DNA of 64,000 nt, taken from the NCBI GenBank assembly GCA_902470765.1, contig CABRHW010000002.1, forward strand, positions 124,001 through 188,000. The letters are read 5' to 3'. A program made the translations under genes and the position numbers. Shown piece by piece: positions 29,816 to 41,526 of the stretch. Each line of letters begins with the position of its first letter. Position 1 is the stretch's first letter. The notes beneath the pieces were generated by a model. It worked only from the letters and a program-made list of their open reading frames with translations, did no database searches and was not told the origin of the DNA. Source of the DNA: an uncultured Collinsella sp. Lineage in GTDB: Bacteria; Actinomycetota; Coriobacteriia; Coriobacteriales; Coriobacteriaceae.

Positions 29816-33307
<3,492 letters not shown>

Positions 33308-33380
33308 CAGGTTTTTCCTCCTTCACGGAAATGCTCGGTGGGTTGGCGAGGCATAGCTTCGCCAGTTATCGCAACCTAAT

Positions 33381-33408
33381 AGTCTATCAGGTACCGACCG
33401 TTGGGCAA
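33381..33408 (-). promoter_or_regulatory. promoter of rpoBC
   Basis: Minus-strand TTGCCC (33403-33408) and TAGACT (33381-33386) spaced by 16 bp, about 75 bp before rpoB. It implies that rpoBC is transcribed independently of rplJL. Confidence 0.5.
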
Positions 33409-33486
33409 GAAAAGCCTTGACGCGATTGAGTTTTTGGAGTAGCAAAGTTTTTCGACAGAAAACATGCAGGTAGATGTATCTGTATC

Positions 33487-33518
33487 GAACATCTGTTCAT
33501 ATATTTTCTGTGAACAGA
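33487..33518. promoter_or_regulatory. overlapping palindromes between galU and rpoB
   Basis: A perfect 8-bp inverted repeat TCTGTTCA/TGAACAGA with an 11-bp spacer (33492-33518) overlaps cgaacatctgttca (33487-33500), which resembles the Gram-positive LexA box. It lies about 180 bp upstream of rpoB and no SOS gene is nearby. Function unknown. Confidence 0.3.
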
Positions 33519-33541
33519 GGGCCAGCAATCGCAGCTCTTAT

Positions 33542-33575
33542 AAAAAAACGGGCGCGAACCGAGGTCCACGCCCGT
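33542..33575 (-). terminator. terminator after galU
   Basis: Minus-strand stem ACGGGCG/CGCCCGT followed by seven T residues, 20 bp after the galU stop. Confidence 0.85.
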
Positions 33576-33595
33576 AAATGTCGATGCCCGAAGGC

Positions 33596-34504
33596 TTACT
33601 TGCGCATCAATCCGCCGCGCTCGTCGATGGCGTCCCAGAAGGCATCGGCAAAGCGGGGATCGTTTGCAGCCATGAGGGCGTTAGTGGCCATCCAACCAGA
33701 GGGAGTGCCGGTGTCGTAGCCCGACAGCGGGTCGATGACAACTGCATACATGGCCTCGCGGTCGAGCGAACGAGCCATGGCGTCGGTGAGCTGGATCTCG
33801 CCGCCCTTGCCGGCCTGCTGATCTGCCAGCAGGTCCATGACCAGCGGGCTCAGCAGGTAGCGACCGACGATGTACAGGTTGGACGGAGCCGCCTCGGGAG
33901 CGGGCTTCTCGACCAGACCGCCGATGCGCCAGACAGCGCCCGGCTCGGCATCGGCAACGCCCTCGGCGCCTTCGAGCGAACCGACGCGCTCGCCGGCGAT
34001 AACGCCGTAGCGGCTGACTTCCTCGGGCGAGCAAGCAGCGACGGCGATAACCGAAGCGCCACCGTGCTCCTTGGAAACGGCGAGCATCTTGTCGCAGATG
34101 TCGCGGTTAGGCACAACGTAGTCGCCCAGAAGAACCAGGAAGTTCTCCCCTGCCACGGCGTCGGCAGCAGAACGAATAGCATGGCCGAGGCCCTTGGGCT
34201 CGTACTGATAACGGAAGTCGACCGGCATACCGCCAGCGTGGGCGACGGCATCGGCATAGGCGTTCTTGCCGCGCTCGCGCAGCAGGTTCTCGAGCGAGCG
34301 ATCGGGCTGGAAGTAGTTCAGCAGCTCGGGCTTGCCGGGAGAAGTAACGATGATGGCATCGTCGACCTCCTCGGGGTCGAGCGCCTCCTCAACGACATAC
34401 TGGATGACCGGCTTGTCGAGAACCGGCAGCATCTCTTTGGGGGTGCACTTGGTGCCAGGCAGAAAACGCGTGCCAAGACCGGCGGCGGGGATGATTGCCT
34501 TCAT
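33596..34504 (-). CDS. galU: UTP--glucose-1-phosphate uridylyltransferase
   Basis: GalU (302 aa) makes UDP-glucose from UTP and glucose-1-phosphate for cell-envelope and capsule sugars. The N-terminal MKAIIPAAGLGTRFLPGTK nucleotide-binding loop, FVLLGDYV and the GGEIQLTDAM segment are family features. The start at this ATG is set by similarity and an AAAGGAT site; the frame runs 36 codons further without similarity. It interrupts the usual rplJL-rpoBC linkage and has its own promoter (34601-34628) and terminator. Confidence 0.94.
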   Translation of the reverse strand: MKAIIPAAGLGTRFLPGTKCTPKEMLPVLDKPVIQYVVEEALDPEEVDDAIIVTSPGKPELLNYFQPDRSLENLLRERGKNAYADAVAHAGGMPVDFRYQYEPKGLGHAIRSAADAVAGENFLVLLGDYVVPNRDICDKMLAVSKEHGGASVIAVAACSPEEVSRYGVIAGERVGSLEGAEGVADAEPGAVWRIGGLVEKPAPEAAPSNLYIVGRYLLSPLVMDLLADQQAGKGGEIQLTDAMARSLDREAMYAVVIDPLSGYDTGTPSGWMATNALMAANDPRFADAFWDAIDERGGLMRK

Positions 34505-34600
34505 GTTATTCAAGGATCCTTTCGCAGGCGCAAAAGCGCCCCATGCGTGCGGCACATAGCCGCAGACCAAATTGCGATACCTAAGCATCTTACCGCTGGA

Positions 34601-34628
34601 ACTATATGTCACTACAAGGCAGAGACAA
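34601..34628 (-). promoter_or_regulatory. promoter of galU
   Basis: Minus-strand TTGTCT (34623-34628) and TATAGT (34601-34606) with a 16-bp spacer, about 100 bp before the galU start. Confidence 0.6.
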
Positions 34629-34754
34629 TTCTTCAGCAGGTCAACGCAAATTATTGCTCGAATGGTGCAATTTTATTGCCCAACGGCAGGACACCCGATA
34701 AGACGCAAATCACAGAACATGGCAGTTTGAGCAACCGATGTTGAGGGACCAAAA

Positions 34755-34791
34755 AACAAAAAAGACGGGGCTCGCAATGCGAACCCCGTCT
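34755..34791 (-). terminator. terminator of the rplJ-rplL operon
   Basis: Minus-strand stem AGACGGGG/CCCCGTCT followed by TTTTTTGTTTTTT, 28 bp after rplL. It separates ribosomal stalk genes from galU and rpoBC. Confidence 0.9.
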
Positions 34792-34818
34792 GCAAAGAAA
34801 TCTGGCGAGAAAGCCTGA

Positions 34819-35196
34819 TTACTTGAGGGTGACAGCAGCGCCAGCAGCCTCGAGCTTCTCCTTGGCAGCCTCGGCGTCCTCCTTCTTGGCACCCTCGAGA
34901 ACAGCCTTGGGAGCGCCCTCGACGACCTCCTTGGCCTCCTTCAGGCCAAGGTTGGTGAGCTCACGGACGGCCTTGATGACCTGGATCTTGTTGTCGCCGA
35001 AGCCCTCGAGCACGACGTCAAACTCGGTCTTCTCCTCGGCCTCAGCAGCGCCAGCAGCGGGAGCGGCGACAACAGCGGCAGGAGCAGCGGCGGAAACGCC
35101 GAAGGTGTCCTCGATAGCCTTGACGAGCTCGGAAGCCTCGAGAAGGGTCATTTCCTTAAGAGCATCGATGATCTCATCGGTGGTAAGCTTAGCCAT
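34819..35196 (-). CDS. rplL: 50S ribosomal protein L7/L12
   Basis: L7/L12 (125 aa) forms the flexible stalk that recruits translation GTPases. The N-terminal dimerisation part MAKLTTDEIIDALKEMTLLE, an Ala-rich hinge (about 36-52) and the C-terminal KTEFDVVLEGFGDNKIQVIK domain are clear. The ATG chosen matches the family and has an AAAGGACTT site; the open frame starts 11 codons earlier. Second gene of the rplJ operon. Confidence 0.98.
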   Translation of the reverse strand: MAKLTTDEIIDALKEMTLLEASELVKAIEDTFGVSAAAPAAVVAAPAAGAAEAEEKTEFDVVLEGFGDNKIQVIKAVRELTNLGLKEAKEVVEGAPKAVLEGAKKEDAEAAKEKLEAAGAAVTLK

Positions 35197-35298
35197 TTCT
35201 AAGTCCTTTCGGTTTCCGTGCGGATGCACGGAGATCAGTTAAAACACGGCGCGAATGCGCCAGGGGTGCGGCGTTGCCGCCGCGGGTGAAAACAGCGA

Positions 35299-35820
35299 CT
35301 AGGCTGCCTTCTGCTCGGAGACCTGCTGGATCGAACGAGCGAGACCAGAGGAAACGCCGTTGACGCAGACAGCGATGTCGCGAGCGAAACCGGAGATGAG
35401 ACCGGCAATCTGGCCGAGAAGCTGGTCCTTGGTGGGCAGCTCGGCGATAGCCTTAACATCATCAGCGGAAACGGCCTTGCCGTCGGAGATACCGCCCTTG
35501 ATCTCAAGGACGCCCTTGGACTTAGCGGAGAAGTCCTTAAGGGCCTTAGCGGCCTCGACCGGCTCGGTCTCGTAGAACACATAAGCGACGGGGCCGGCGA
35601 GGATCTCGTCGAGCTCGGGCTGCTCCTGGTTCTTGAGGGCGATCTTGACCAGGTTGTTCTTGTAGACCTTCATCTCGGCGCCGCACTCGCGAAGCTGATG
35701 ACGCAGCTCCTGAGCCTGCTTAACCGTCAGACCGTTGTAGTTGACGACGAACAGACCGGCGTTCTCGGCGATACGGGACTCGATCTCTGCAACCTTGTCG
35801 ATTTTGTACTGCTGGGGCAT
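35299..35820 (-). CDS. rplJ: 50S ribosomal protein L10
   Basis: L10 (173 aa) anchors L7/L12 dimers to 23S rRNA and in many bacteria represses its own mRNA. The N-terminal globular domain includes LFVVNYNGLTVKQAQELRHQ and VYKNNLVKIAL; the C-terminal helix that binds L12 spans about 138-173. Its mRNA leader carries an L10-binding-type region followed by an attenuator (35885-36030). Confidence 0.97.
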   Translation of the reverse strand: MPQQYKIDKVAEIESRIAENAGLFVVNYNGLTVKQAQELRHQLRECGAEMKVYKNNLVKIALKNQEQPELDEILAGPVAYVFYETEPVEAAKALKDFSAKSKGVLEIKGGISDGKAVSADDVKAIAELPTKDQLLGQIAGLISGFARDIAVCVNGVSSGLARSIQQVSEQKAA

Positions 35821-35884
35821 GAATTACACCTCCTCGAATTCTTTCCGGGCACGGTCCGCCACAAGGACGTGACGGGGGCATGTC

Positions 35885-36030
35885 CAAAAAGAAAGCCCCC
35901 GCGCTGCATGAGCGACGGGGGCGAGAAGACATATCTACTCGACCACCTCGGCTGGCGGGAAGTCCCATTAAGCTCGCGGGTAAGACCCGTTTGCGCCGGC
36001 TGTCTCTGGCAGCGGATTCGTGCGTGAACC
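35885..36030 (-). promoter_or_regulatory. L10 leader with intrinsic attenuator
   Basis: In the rplJ 5' UTR the minus-strand segment CCCGCCAGCCGAGGTGGT (about 35940-35957), with upstream GAGCTTAATGGGAC, resembles the L10 leader RNA that binds the L10(L12)4 complex. It is followed by a GCCCCCG...CGGGGGC hairpin (35895-35922) and a T-rich run, an intrinsic terminator inside the leader. This suggests autogenous control by attenuation, as in other Gram-positive L10 leaders. The exact leader limits are estimated. Confidence 0.7.
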
Positions 36031-36036
36031 GAAAGT

Positions 36037-36065
36037 ATTATGGCGGGGACCCCGGCGTCGGTCAA
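36037..36065 (-). promoter_or_regulatory. promoter of rplJ-rplL
   Basis: Minus-strand TTGACC (36060-36065) and CATAAT (36037-36042) with a 17-bp spacer. The -35 box overlaps the end of the inverted repeat 36062-36158. Confidence 0.7.
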
Positions 36066-36158
36066 CGGGCACGAGGATTCGTACACAAACCCTGCATACG
36101 CTCCGGTCCGAGGGGCCGGAGCTGCGGTAACTTTGCTACGAATCCTCGTGCCCGTTGA
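36062..36158. repeat. 22-bp long-armed inverted repeat upstream of the rplJ promoter
   Basis: Arms 36062-36083 and 36137-36158 are perfectly complementary over 22 bp and enclose 53 nt with an inner gctccgg/ccggagc hairpin. No T-run follows. It occupies the gap between the aminotransferase stop and the rplJ promoter and shares four bases with the -35 box. The core does not match the other long-armed repeats of this window by eye. Confidence 0.75.
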
Positions 36159-36217
36159 GCGACGCGCCCCACGCATAACCCTTATGTCGGTGGGCTGATG
36201 TGTTGCGTCCCGTTGGG

Positions 36218-37354
36218 CTATAAGGTTGAAATGAAGGTGGACAGGCGATTTAGGCCTTCGTCCAAATCTTGGTCGGAGACGCAATAGCTGAGGCGGACGT
36301 GGCCTTCGGTGCCGAAGCAGTTTCCGGGGACTAGGGCTACGCTTGCCTCTTTGATGGCTTTGATGCAAAAGTCTTCGCTGGTTAGGACGAACTTTTTGAT
36401 GCTCGGGAAAGTGTAGAAGGCGCCTGCCGGTTCCACTACGTCGAGGCCCATGGCGTCTAAGGCTGCGAGTACGCGTTCGCGGCGGGCTCGGTAGACTTTG
36501 AGCATGGGGGTTGGGTCGACGGTGAGGGCTCGGGCTGCGGCATCCATCTCGAAGGAGACGGCGCTCGATACTAGGTATTGGTGAGCTTTTGCGATCTCGG
36601 CGATGACGGGTGCCGCTGCTGCGAGCCAGCCCAGGCGCCAGCCGGTCATGGCCCAGGGCTTGGAGAAGCTCTCGATGACTACCGTCTGCTCACGCAGCTC
36701 CGGGTGACGCTGGGCAAAGCGCTCGTAGCCATCCACATAAACCAGGCGGTTGTATACGTCGTCGCAGACTACGTAGATGCCCGACTGCTCCGTGACGCGC
36801 GCCACGGCGTCGAGCGATGCCGCGTTGAGAATGCAGCCCGTGGGATTGTTGGGCGAGCAGATAACGATGGCCTTAGTCGCCGGCGTCACGCAGGCACGAA
36901 GTGCGTCCTCGTCAATCTGAAATTGCGCAGGCTCCGTATCCAAAAAGACCGCCTTGGCATGGTTGGCCACGACGATGCTCTCGTACAGACCAAAGGCCGG
37001 CGTGGGGATGATGACCTCGTCGCCGGGGTTGAGCATGGCCATAAACGTAGCCGATAGGGCCTCGGTCGCACCATCGGTCAGGATGACCTCGTCAGCCGAA
37101 TATGTAAGGCCCGCGTCCCCCATATATTTGGACAGCGCTTCGCGCAGGGCGGGACGGCCGTTGTTGGGCGGATAATGCGTGTCACCGCGATTGAGCGATG
37201 CAGTCACCTCGGCGCTAATCACATCGGGCGTGGGAAAATCGGGCTCGCCAAGCGCAAGCGCAATGCACCCCGGGTGCTGGGCGGCGAGCGCGTTAATCCG
37301 ACGGATGCCGGAGGGCTTAAGCGTGGCAAGCGAGGTATTCATGGGCAGACGCAT
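36218..37354 (-). CDS. class I pyridoxal-phosphate aminotransferase
   Basis: A 378-aa fold-type I aminotransferase, probably aspartate or aromatic type. The PLP lysine is in SFSKPWAMTGWRLGW (Schiff-base K), with the Asn in SPNNPTGCILN and the Asp-x-x-Tyr of CDDVYNRLVY; substrate-binding Arg near RLSYCV. An AAAGGAA site precedes the ATG. It is monocistronic by position and divergent from the next gene. The substrate is not predictable; aspC, patA or a glutamine-keto acid enzyme are all possible. Confidence 0.9.
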   Translation of the reverse strand: MRLPMNTSLATLKPSGIRRINALAAQHPGCIALALGEPDFPTPDVISAEVTASLNRGDTHYPPNNGRPALREALSKYMGDAGLTYSADEVILTDGATEALSATFMAMLNPGDEVIIPTPAFGLYESIVVANHAKAVFLDTEPAQFQIDEDALRACVTPATKAIVICSPNNPTGCILNAASLDAVARVTEQSGIYVVCDDVYNRLVYVDGYERFAQRHPELREQTVVIESFSKPWAMTGWRLGWLAAAAPVIAEIAKAHQYLVSSAVSFEMDAAARALTVDPTPMLKVYRARRERVLAALDAMGLDVVEPAGAFYTFPSIKKFVLTSEDFCIKAIKEASVALVPGNCFGTEGHVRLSYCVSDQDLDEGLNRLSTFISTL

Positions 37355-37447
37355 GGCGTTCCTTTCGTAAGGGTTGCACTAGGATAGCGCGGCGAGGCGC
37401 CGCCAGACGGTGTAACCTAAACGGAAATGAACCGGAAAGGAGGCGGC

Positions 37448-38107
37448 ATGGAGACGACCGCACGCGGCGATGTACCAAAAACGTTGCGAACCATTGCGTA
37501 TATCAGCATTCCCGATAGCGCCGATCTTGAGTTTTTGCTCTGGGACCTACAGGATGCCATCGCCGCCTATGCACAGCTTTCCGGCACCGCGCTCCCCCAC
37601 CCGGTCGATTTGGAGGCGGATGATGCCGGTGCAGTCGATGGCATGGTGCTGGCCATTGAAGATGTGGCTGACGATGAGACGTTGACAGCTATCGAGCAGG
37701 CGCTTGAGCGCTTTGGCGGTACGGGAACGCGCGTCTATGCCGCGATTCGAGCCGCACAAGAGGGCGCTAAGCAGGCGCGCGGGACCGCCGTTCGTCTGCA
37801 CGAGGCATGTGAGCGCCTTGACCAATTGTGGTGTGGCGGCGTTGTCGTCTGTGCCGGCAGCGGTATTGCGGCGCTTCGCCACTCCCCGCGTATGGGTCTC
37901 TTGCGCCGACCATTTTCGGAAGCGATGGATAAGCTTGTGGGCGCTGTGCGCATGGGCTGCTCCATTGAGTATGCGCAGCGACTTGGCGGCGGCAATGCCG
38001 CCAACGTCGACACAGACGGCATGGTTTGCGCCGAGCCAGCCGTGCCCGCGCCGATCTGGCGAGGCGTTCTGAAACGTCTGGGCGCCCACGCTCAAACAAA
38101 AATCTAA
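37448..38107 (+). CDS. conserved hypothetical protein
   Basis: A 219-aa protein that I do not recognise. An AAAGGAGG site at 37436-37443 sets the ATG at 37448 (METTARG). No signal peptide or membrane helix is obvious. Residues about 130-185 (WCGGVVVCAGSGIAALRHSP, then RRPFSEAMDKLVGAVRMG) suggest an alpha/beta fold with a phosphate- or flavin-binding type loop, weakly like flavodoxin-family proteins. It converges with the DNA glycosylase gene, with 1 bp between the stop codons. Confidence 0.7.
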   Translation: METTARGDVPKTLRTIAYISIPDSADLEFLLWDLQDAIAAYAQLSGTALPHPVDLEADDAGAVDGMVLAIEDVADDETLTAIEQALERFGGTGTRVYAAIRAAQEGAKQARGTAVRLHEACERLDQLWCGGVVVCAGSGIAALRHSPRMGLLRRPFSEAMDKLVGAVRMGCSIEYAQRLGGGNAANVDTDGMVCAEPAVPAPIWRGVLKRLGAHAQTKI

Positions 38108-38108
38108 A

Positions 38109-38672
38109 TTAAATAACAGCCCAGTCAACGGCTTCGTGCCAACGCTCAACAAGACGTTCCAGGCGCCAGGCGGCATTGGCGGGACTTGTCGAGGGCAGGA
38201 CGATGGCGGGCAGCCCCGTCCGATCTTGCAAGTAGCGTTTGTAGAGTCGCCCTGCCGTACCGCCGTTACAGACAACGACCTCGGTCGGCGCGGCATCGGT
38301 AATGCACTCGATATGTGCCGGCACAACGTTACGAATGCTCGCGTCGCTCGAGCCCTTAATGTCGCAGCTCTCAATCACATCCCACAGGGCCACGCCACCG
38401 TTCAACAGCATGGATCGCTTGGCGGCAATCGAGGCGTCGAGCGTCGCGGGCTCACCACTCGCCAAAGGGTCGCCCTCGTTGGGTGGCACAGGCACACCGA
38501 GGCACGTGGCCATCACACGCCAAAAGCGGTTCTGCGGATTGCCATAGTAGAAGGCATTGGCACGCGAGAGCACCGAGGGAAACGACCCGAGCACCAAAAC
38601 GCGCGAATGCTCGTCAAACACGGGCTCAAACCCATGCTCAATATGTTGATAGCCCTCGTCGGACGCAGCCAT
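38109..38672 (-). CDS. DNA-deoxyinosine/uracil glycosylase, UDG family 6-like
   Basis: A 187-aa member of the uracil-DNA glycosylase superfamily, closest by motif to hypoxanthine-DNA glycosylases (family 6). Motifs are VLVLGSFPSVLSR, FYYGNPQNRFW, GVALWDVIESC and the C-terminal LPSTSPANAAW loop that inserts in DNA. Such enzymes remove deaminated bases, starting base-excision repair. It lies 3 bp after the GH13 gene and is probably co-transcribed with it, with no obvious functional link. Confidence 0.85.
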   Translation of the reverse strand: MAASDEGYQHIEHGFEPVFDEHSRVLVLGSFPSVLSRANAFYYGNPQNRFWRVMATCLGVPVPPNEGDPLASGEPATLDASIAAKRSMLLNGGVALWDVIESCDIKGSSDASIRNVVPAHIECITDAAPTEVVVCNGGTAGRLYKRYLQDRTGLPAIVLPSTSPANAAWRLERLVERWHEAVDWAVI

Positions 38673-38675
38673 GGC

Positions 38676-40052
38676 CTAGGCCCTCAACAGATAGCGCACC
38701 TCGTAGGGCGCAAGCTCAAGGGAGCCAGCCAGCTCGACCGTGGGCACGCCGTCGGCAAGCAGGTCGACAAAGGACCCGTTGAGCTCGCCGGCGCCAAAGG
38801 TGTAAGGCTCGCCCACGGCATTCACCGCCACGAGTACCGTCGCGCCGTCACAGGCGCGTTCGAACAGCAGCTGCTTGTTCTGGATCACCACGTTGCGGTA
38901 GGCACCGTAGTTGAGAGCACGGGCAGCTGCGTCGTCGGCCGAGCGAAGGTGCGCAAGCTGCGTGATGAACGTCGTCAGCTCGTTGGGCGCAGGCTCATCG
39001 AGCGCAGGTCGCAGCGCCCAGTCACCATCGGGGCCGCCCTTTTCGCCAGGAATCCCCCACTCGCTGCCATAGTAGACGCACGGGGTGCCTGGCATGCCAA
39101 AGAGCATGCCGTAGGCGGGACGCAGACAGGACTTGTCGGTGAGGATGCTCGCCAGGCGCGGCACATCGTGGTTGTCGACAAACGACAGCAGATGCTTGCC
39201 GCGATAAATGCACCACGGGTCACCGCCAAACTGGCGATGCAGCGAGTGGGCGATCTCGAACATGTTGACCGAGTTAAAGCTGGAGTACAGGCCCTTGTAG
39301 CACTCGTAGTTGGTGCAGGAGTCAAGCATCTCGTCATTGACGATCTGGTTGTAGTCGCCGTGGAGCGTCTCGCCGATCAGCACAAAGTCGGGCTTGAGCT
39401 CACGGGTAAAGAAGTGTAGGCGGCGCATGAAGTCGCGGTCGAGCATATAGGCGACGTCCAGGCGCAGACCGTCGACGCCAAAGACGTCGGCCCAACGGCG
39501 CACAGACTCAAGCAGGTAATCGACCACAGCAGGATTTTGCAGGTTGAGCTTCACAAGCTCAAAATGGCCTTCCCAGCCCTCGTACCAAAAGCCGTCGCCA
39601 TAACAGGAGTCGCCGTCAAAACTGATGTGGAACCAGTCCTTGTAGGGCGAGTCCCACTTGCGCTCCTGCACATCGCGGAAGGCCCAAAAACCGCGGCCGA
39701 CGTGGTTGAAGACGGCATCGAGCACCACGCGGATGCCGTGGGCATGCAGTGTCTCGCACATGGCGGCAAAGTCGGCATCCCCACCCAAGCGACGGTCGAT
39801 GTGGCGCAGGCTGCGCGTGTCGTAGCCATGACTATCGGACTCGAGCGGCGGGTTGATGAGCACAGCGCCAATACCGAGTTTTTGCAGGTAGTCGGCCCAT
39901 TGGGCGATTTTCATGATAGGAGCATCGGGGTTGGGCACGGCGTTAGCAGCCTGGGCGAGCTCACCCTCGGCAACGGGCGCGGCGTTTTCGCGCGGAGCTC
40001 CGCAAAAGCCCAGCGGATAGATCTGATAGAACGTCGTCTCGTATGCCCACAT
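38676..40052 (-). CDS. GH13 alpha-amylase family glycosidase (neopullulanase/cyclomaltodextrinase-like)
   Basis: A 458-aa cytoplasmic (no signal peptide) alpha-amylase-family enzyme. Region I is LDAVFNHVG, region II GVDGLRLDVAY (Asp nucleophile), region III FVLIGETLHGD (Glu acid) and region IV LSFVDNHDVPR. The C-terminal beta domain is short and there is no N-terminal starch-binding domain. It probably cleaves short alpha-glucans or maltodextrins taken into the cell. Upstream partner gene is an MFS exporter 150 bp away across an inverted repeat. Confidence 0.9.
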   Translation of the reverse strand: MWAYETTFYQIYPLGFCGAPRENAAPVAEGELAQAANAVPNPDAPIMKIAQWADYLQKLGIGAVLINPPLESDSHGYDTRSLRHIDRRLGGDADFAAMCETLHAHGIRVVLDAVFNHVGRGFWAFRDVQERKWDSPYKDWFHISFDGDSCYGDGFWYEGWEGHFELVKLNLQNPAVVDYLLESVRRWADVFGVDGLRLDVAYMLDRDFMRRLHFFTRELKPDFVLIGETLHGDYNQIVNDEMLDSCTNYECYKGLYSSFNSVNMFEIAHSLHRQFGGDPWCIYRGKHLLSFVDNHDVPRLASILTDKSCLRPAYGMLFGMPGTPCVYYGSEWGIPGEKGGPDGDWALRPALDEPAPNELTTFITQLAHLRSADDAAARALNYGAYRNVVIQNKQLLFERACDGATVLVAVNAVGEPYTFGAGELNGSFVDLLADGVPTVELAGSLELAPYEVRYLLRA

Positions 40053-40126
40053 AACAGCCTCCCGGTAAGCTCAACACAACGTCATCCATTGTATGCCCGC
40101 CGCGCATCCCCTCCCCCAAAATAAGT

Positions 40127-40191
40127 TGCGGTGAAATAGGGACTGTTTGCCGGGTTTATTGAGCCCAGCAGTCCGTATTCCACCGCAGCTG
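40127..40191. repeat. imperfect long inverted repeat between MFS and GH13 genes
   Basis: Arms ttgcggtgaaatagggactg and a complement with two mismatches (about 40127-40146 and 40172-40191) enclose a ccggg/gagccc hairpin. It has the nested architecture of the other long-armed repeats, and the agggact segment recalls the AGGGACAGG loop family. A weak TTATTTTGG tail follows on the minus strand, so it may terminate the MFS transcript. Confidence 0.55.
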
Positions 40192-40205
40192 ATGAGGGGA
40201 CGTGA

Positions 40206-41402
40206 TTAGGCGACGGGCTTTGCGCGGCGTATGGCCGGGAACAGCACGGTGATGGCGAGGATGACTCCCACGACGGCGATCGTGCCGCCCGCGTAGCCGA
40301 TCCAAGCGATGCCCGGGCCCGACACCACGGCGCCACCAATCGCCGTGCCCGTACCAATACCGAGATTAAACAGGCCCGAGAAGATCGACATGGCGACGGC
40401 CGACGAATCTGCCTGCGTGTACTTGATGAGCTCGGCCTGGAACGCCACGTTAAAGGCCGTGGCGCAGCAACCCCACAGTGCGCAGACGGCAAGCACTGCC
40501 ACGAGCGACGATGCAGCCGGACCCATAAGCAGCAGAGCCACCGGCACGCCGGAGAGCGTGATAGCCAAGAACGGGAAGCGATGCCCGTCGAACAGGCGGC
40601 CAAACAGCCAGCTTCCGAGCAAACCAGAGCAGCCAAACGCCGTCAGCGTCATGGTGATGACGCCCGCATCGACGTGCGCGACCTGCGCCAGGAAGGGCTC
40701 GATATAGCTGTAGCTTGCGTAATAGCCGGTCGCCATAAAGACCGTGACCGCGTAGAGCGCGATCAGGAACGGGTTCTTGAGCAGCACGGGCAGCTGTTTG
40801 ACGGTAAAGCGCTCGCCCGCCGGCATAGCCGGGAACACCGCTGCCTGGTACACCACTGCGGCGGCAGAGAAGGTCCCGACCACGGCAAACGTCATGCGCC
40901 AGCCCACGGCCAGGCCGATGGCGCGACCGAGGGGCAGGCCGAAGATCTGCGCGATGGACGAGCCCGTGGCGATCATGCTGATGGCGAGCGCCCCATGGCG
41001 GGTGTCGACCAGGCGCGAAGCCATGATCGAGGCGACCGACCAGAACACGGCATGCGCGCAGGCGACCACCAGACGCGCGCAAACCAGGATGGGATATGTC
41101 GGTGCCACAGCGGACAGGAACTGACCCAGAGAAAACACGGCGAGCACGCCGAGCAGCATCCGCTTGAACTCAAAGCGCGAGGCAAACACCATAAGCGGCA
41201 GTGACAGCAGCATGACGCCCCAGGCGTAGACCGAAATCATGATGCCTGCCTGGGCCTCGGTGAGCGAGAACGCCGCGGCGATATCAGTCAGAAGGCCGAT
41301 AGGCATGAACTCCGACGTGTTGAATACGAACGCGCAACAGGCGAGCCCGATAAGCGGAAGCCACTGCCTGAGTGCGATACCACCTTGCTTTGTTTGAGCC
41401 AT
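40206..41402 (-). CDS. MFS transporter, sugar-efflux/AraJ-like
   Basis: A 398-aa major facilitator with 12 predicted helices. MSVYAWGVMLLSLPL and the loop FASRFEFKRMLLG (MFS loop 2-3 motif-like) are present, and the N-terminus CAFVFNTSEFMPIGLL is typical of the SotB/AraJ/YdhP efflux group, whose members export sugars or drugs. Substrate unknown. It is on the same strand upstream of the GH13 gene and downstream of feoAB, separated by a hairpin at 41452. Confidence 0.85.
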   Translation of the reverse strand: MAQTKQGGIALRQWLPLIGLACCAFVFNTSEFMPIGLLTDIAAAFSLTEAQAGIMISVYAWGVMLLSLPLMVFASRFEFKRMLLGVLAVFSLGQFLSAVAPTYPILVCARLVVACAHAVFWSVASIMASRLVDTRHGALAISMIATGSSIAQIFGLPLGRAIGLAVGWRMTFAVVGTFSAAAVVYQAAVFPAMPAGERFTVKQLPVLLKNPFLIALYAVTVFMATGYYASYSYIEPFLAQVAHVDAGVITMTLTAFGCSGLLGSWLFGRLFDGHRFPFLAITLSGVPVALLLMGPAASSLVAVLAVCALWGCCATAFNVAFQAELIKYTQADSSAVAMSIFSGLFNLGIGTGTAIGGAVVSGPGIAWIGYAGGTIAVVGVILAITVLFPAIRRAKPVA

Positions 41403-41451
41403 ATAGAAAAACCTCTCCGATTATCTTGAGCGGTGGGCGATTATATAGCAA

Positions 41452-41485
41452 CGGCCCCGCATCCGTCAGTACAGATGCGGGGCCG
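41452..41485 (-). terminator. hairpin/terminator after feoAB
   Basis: A 12-bp GC-rich stem (cggccccgcatc and its complement) 42 bp after the feoAB stop. The T-run on the minus strand is weak (TTGCT), so termination may be partial. Confidence 0.6.
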
Positions 41486-41526
41486 CAATCAACTCAATAC
41501 ACAGAGGTCGCGCCGTCAATAAATAG

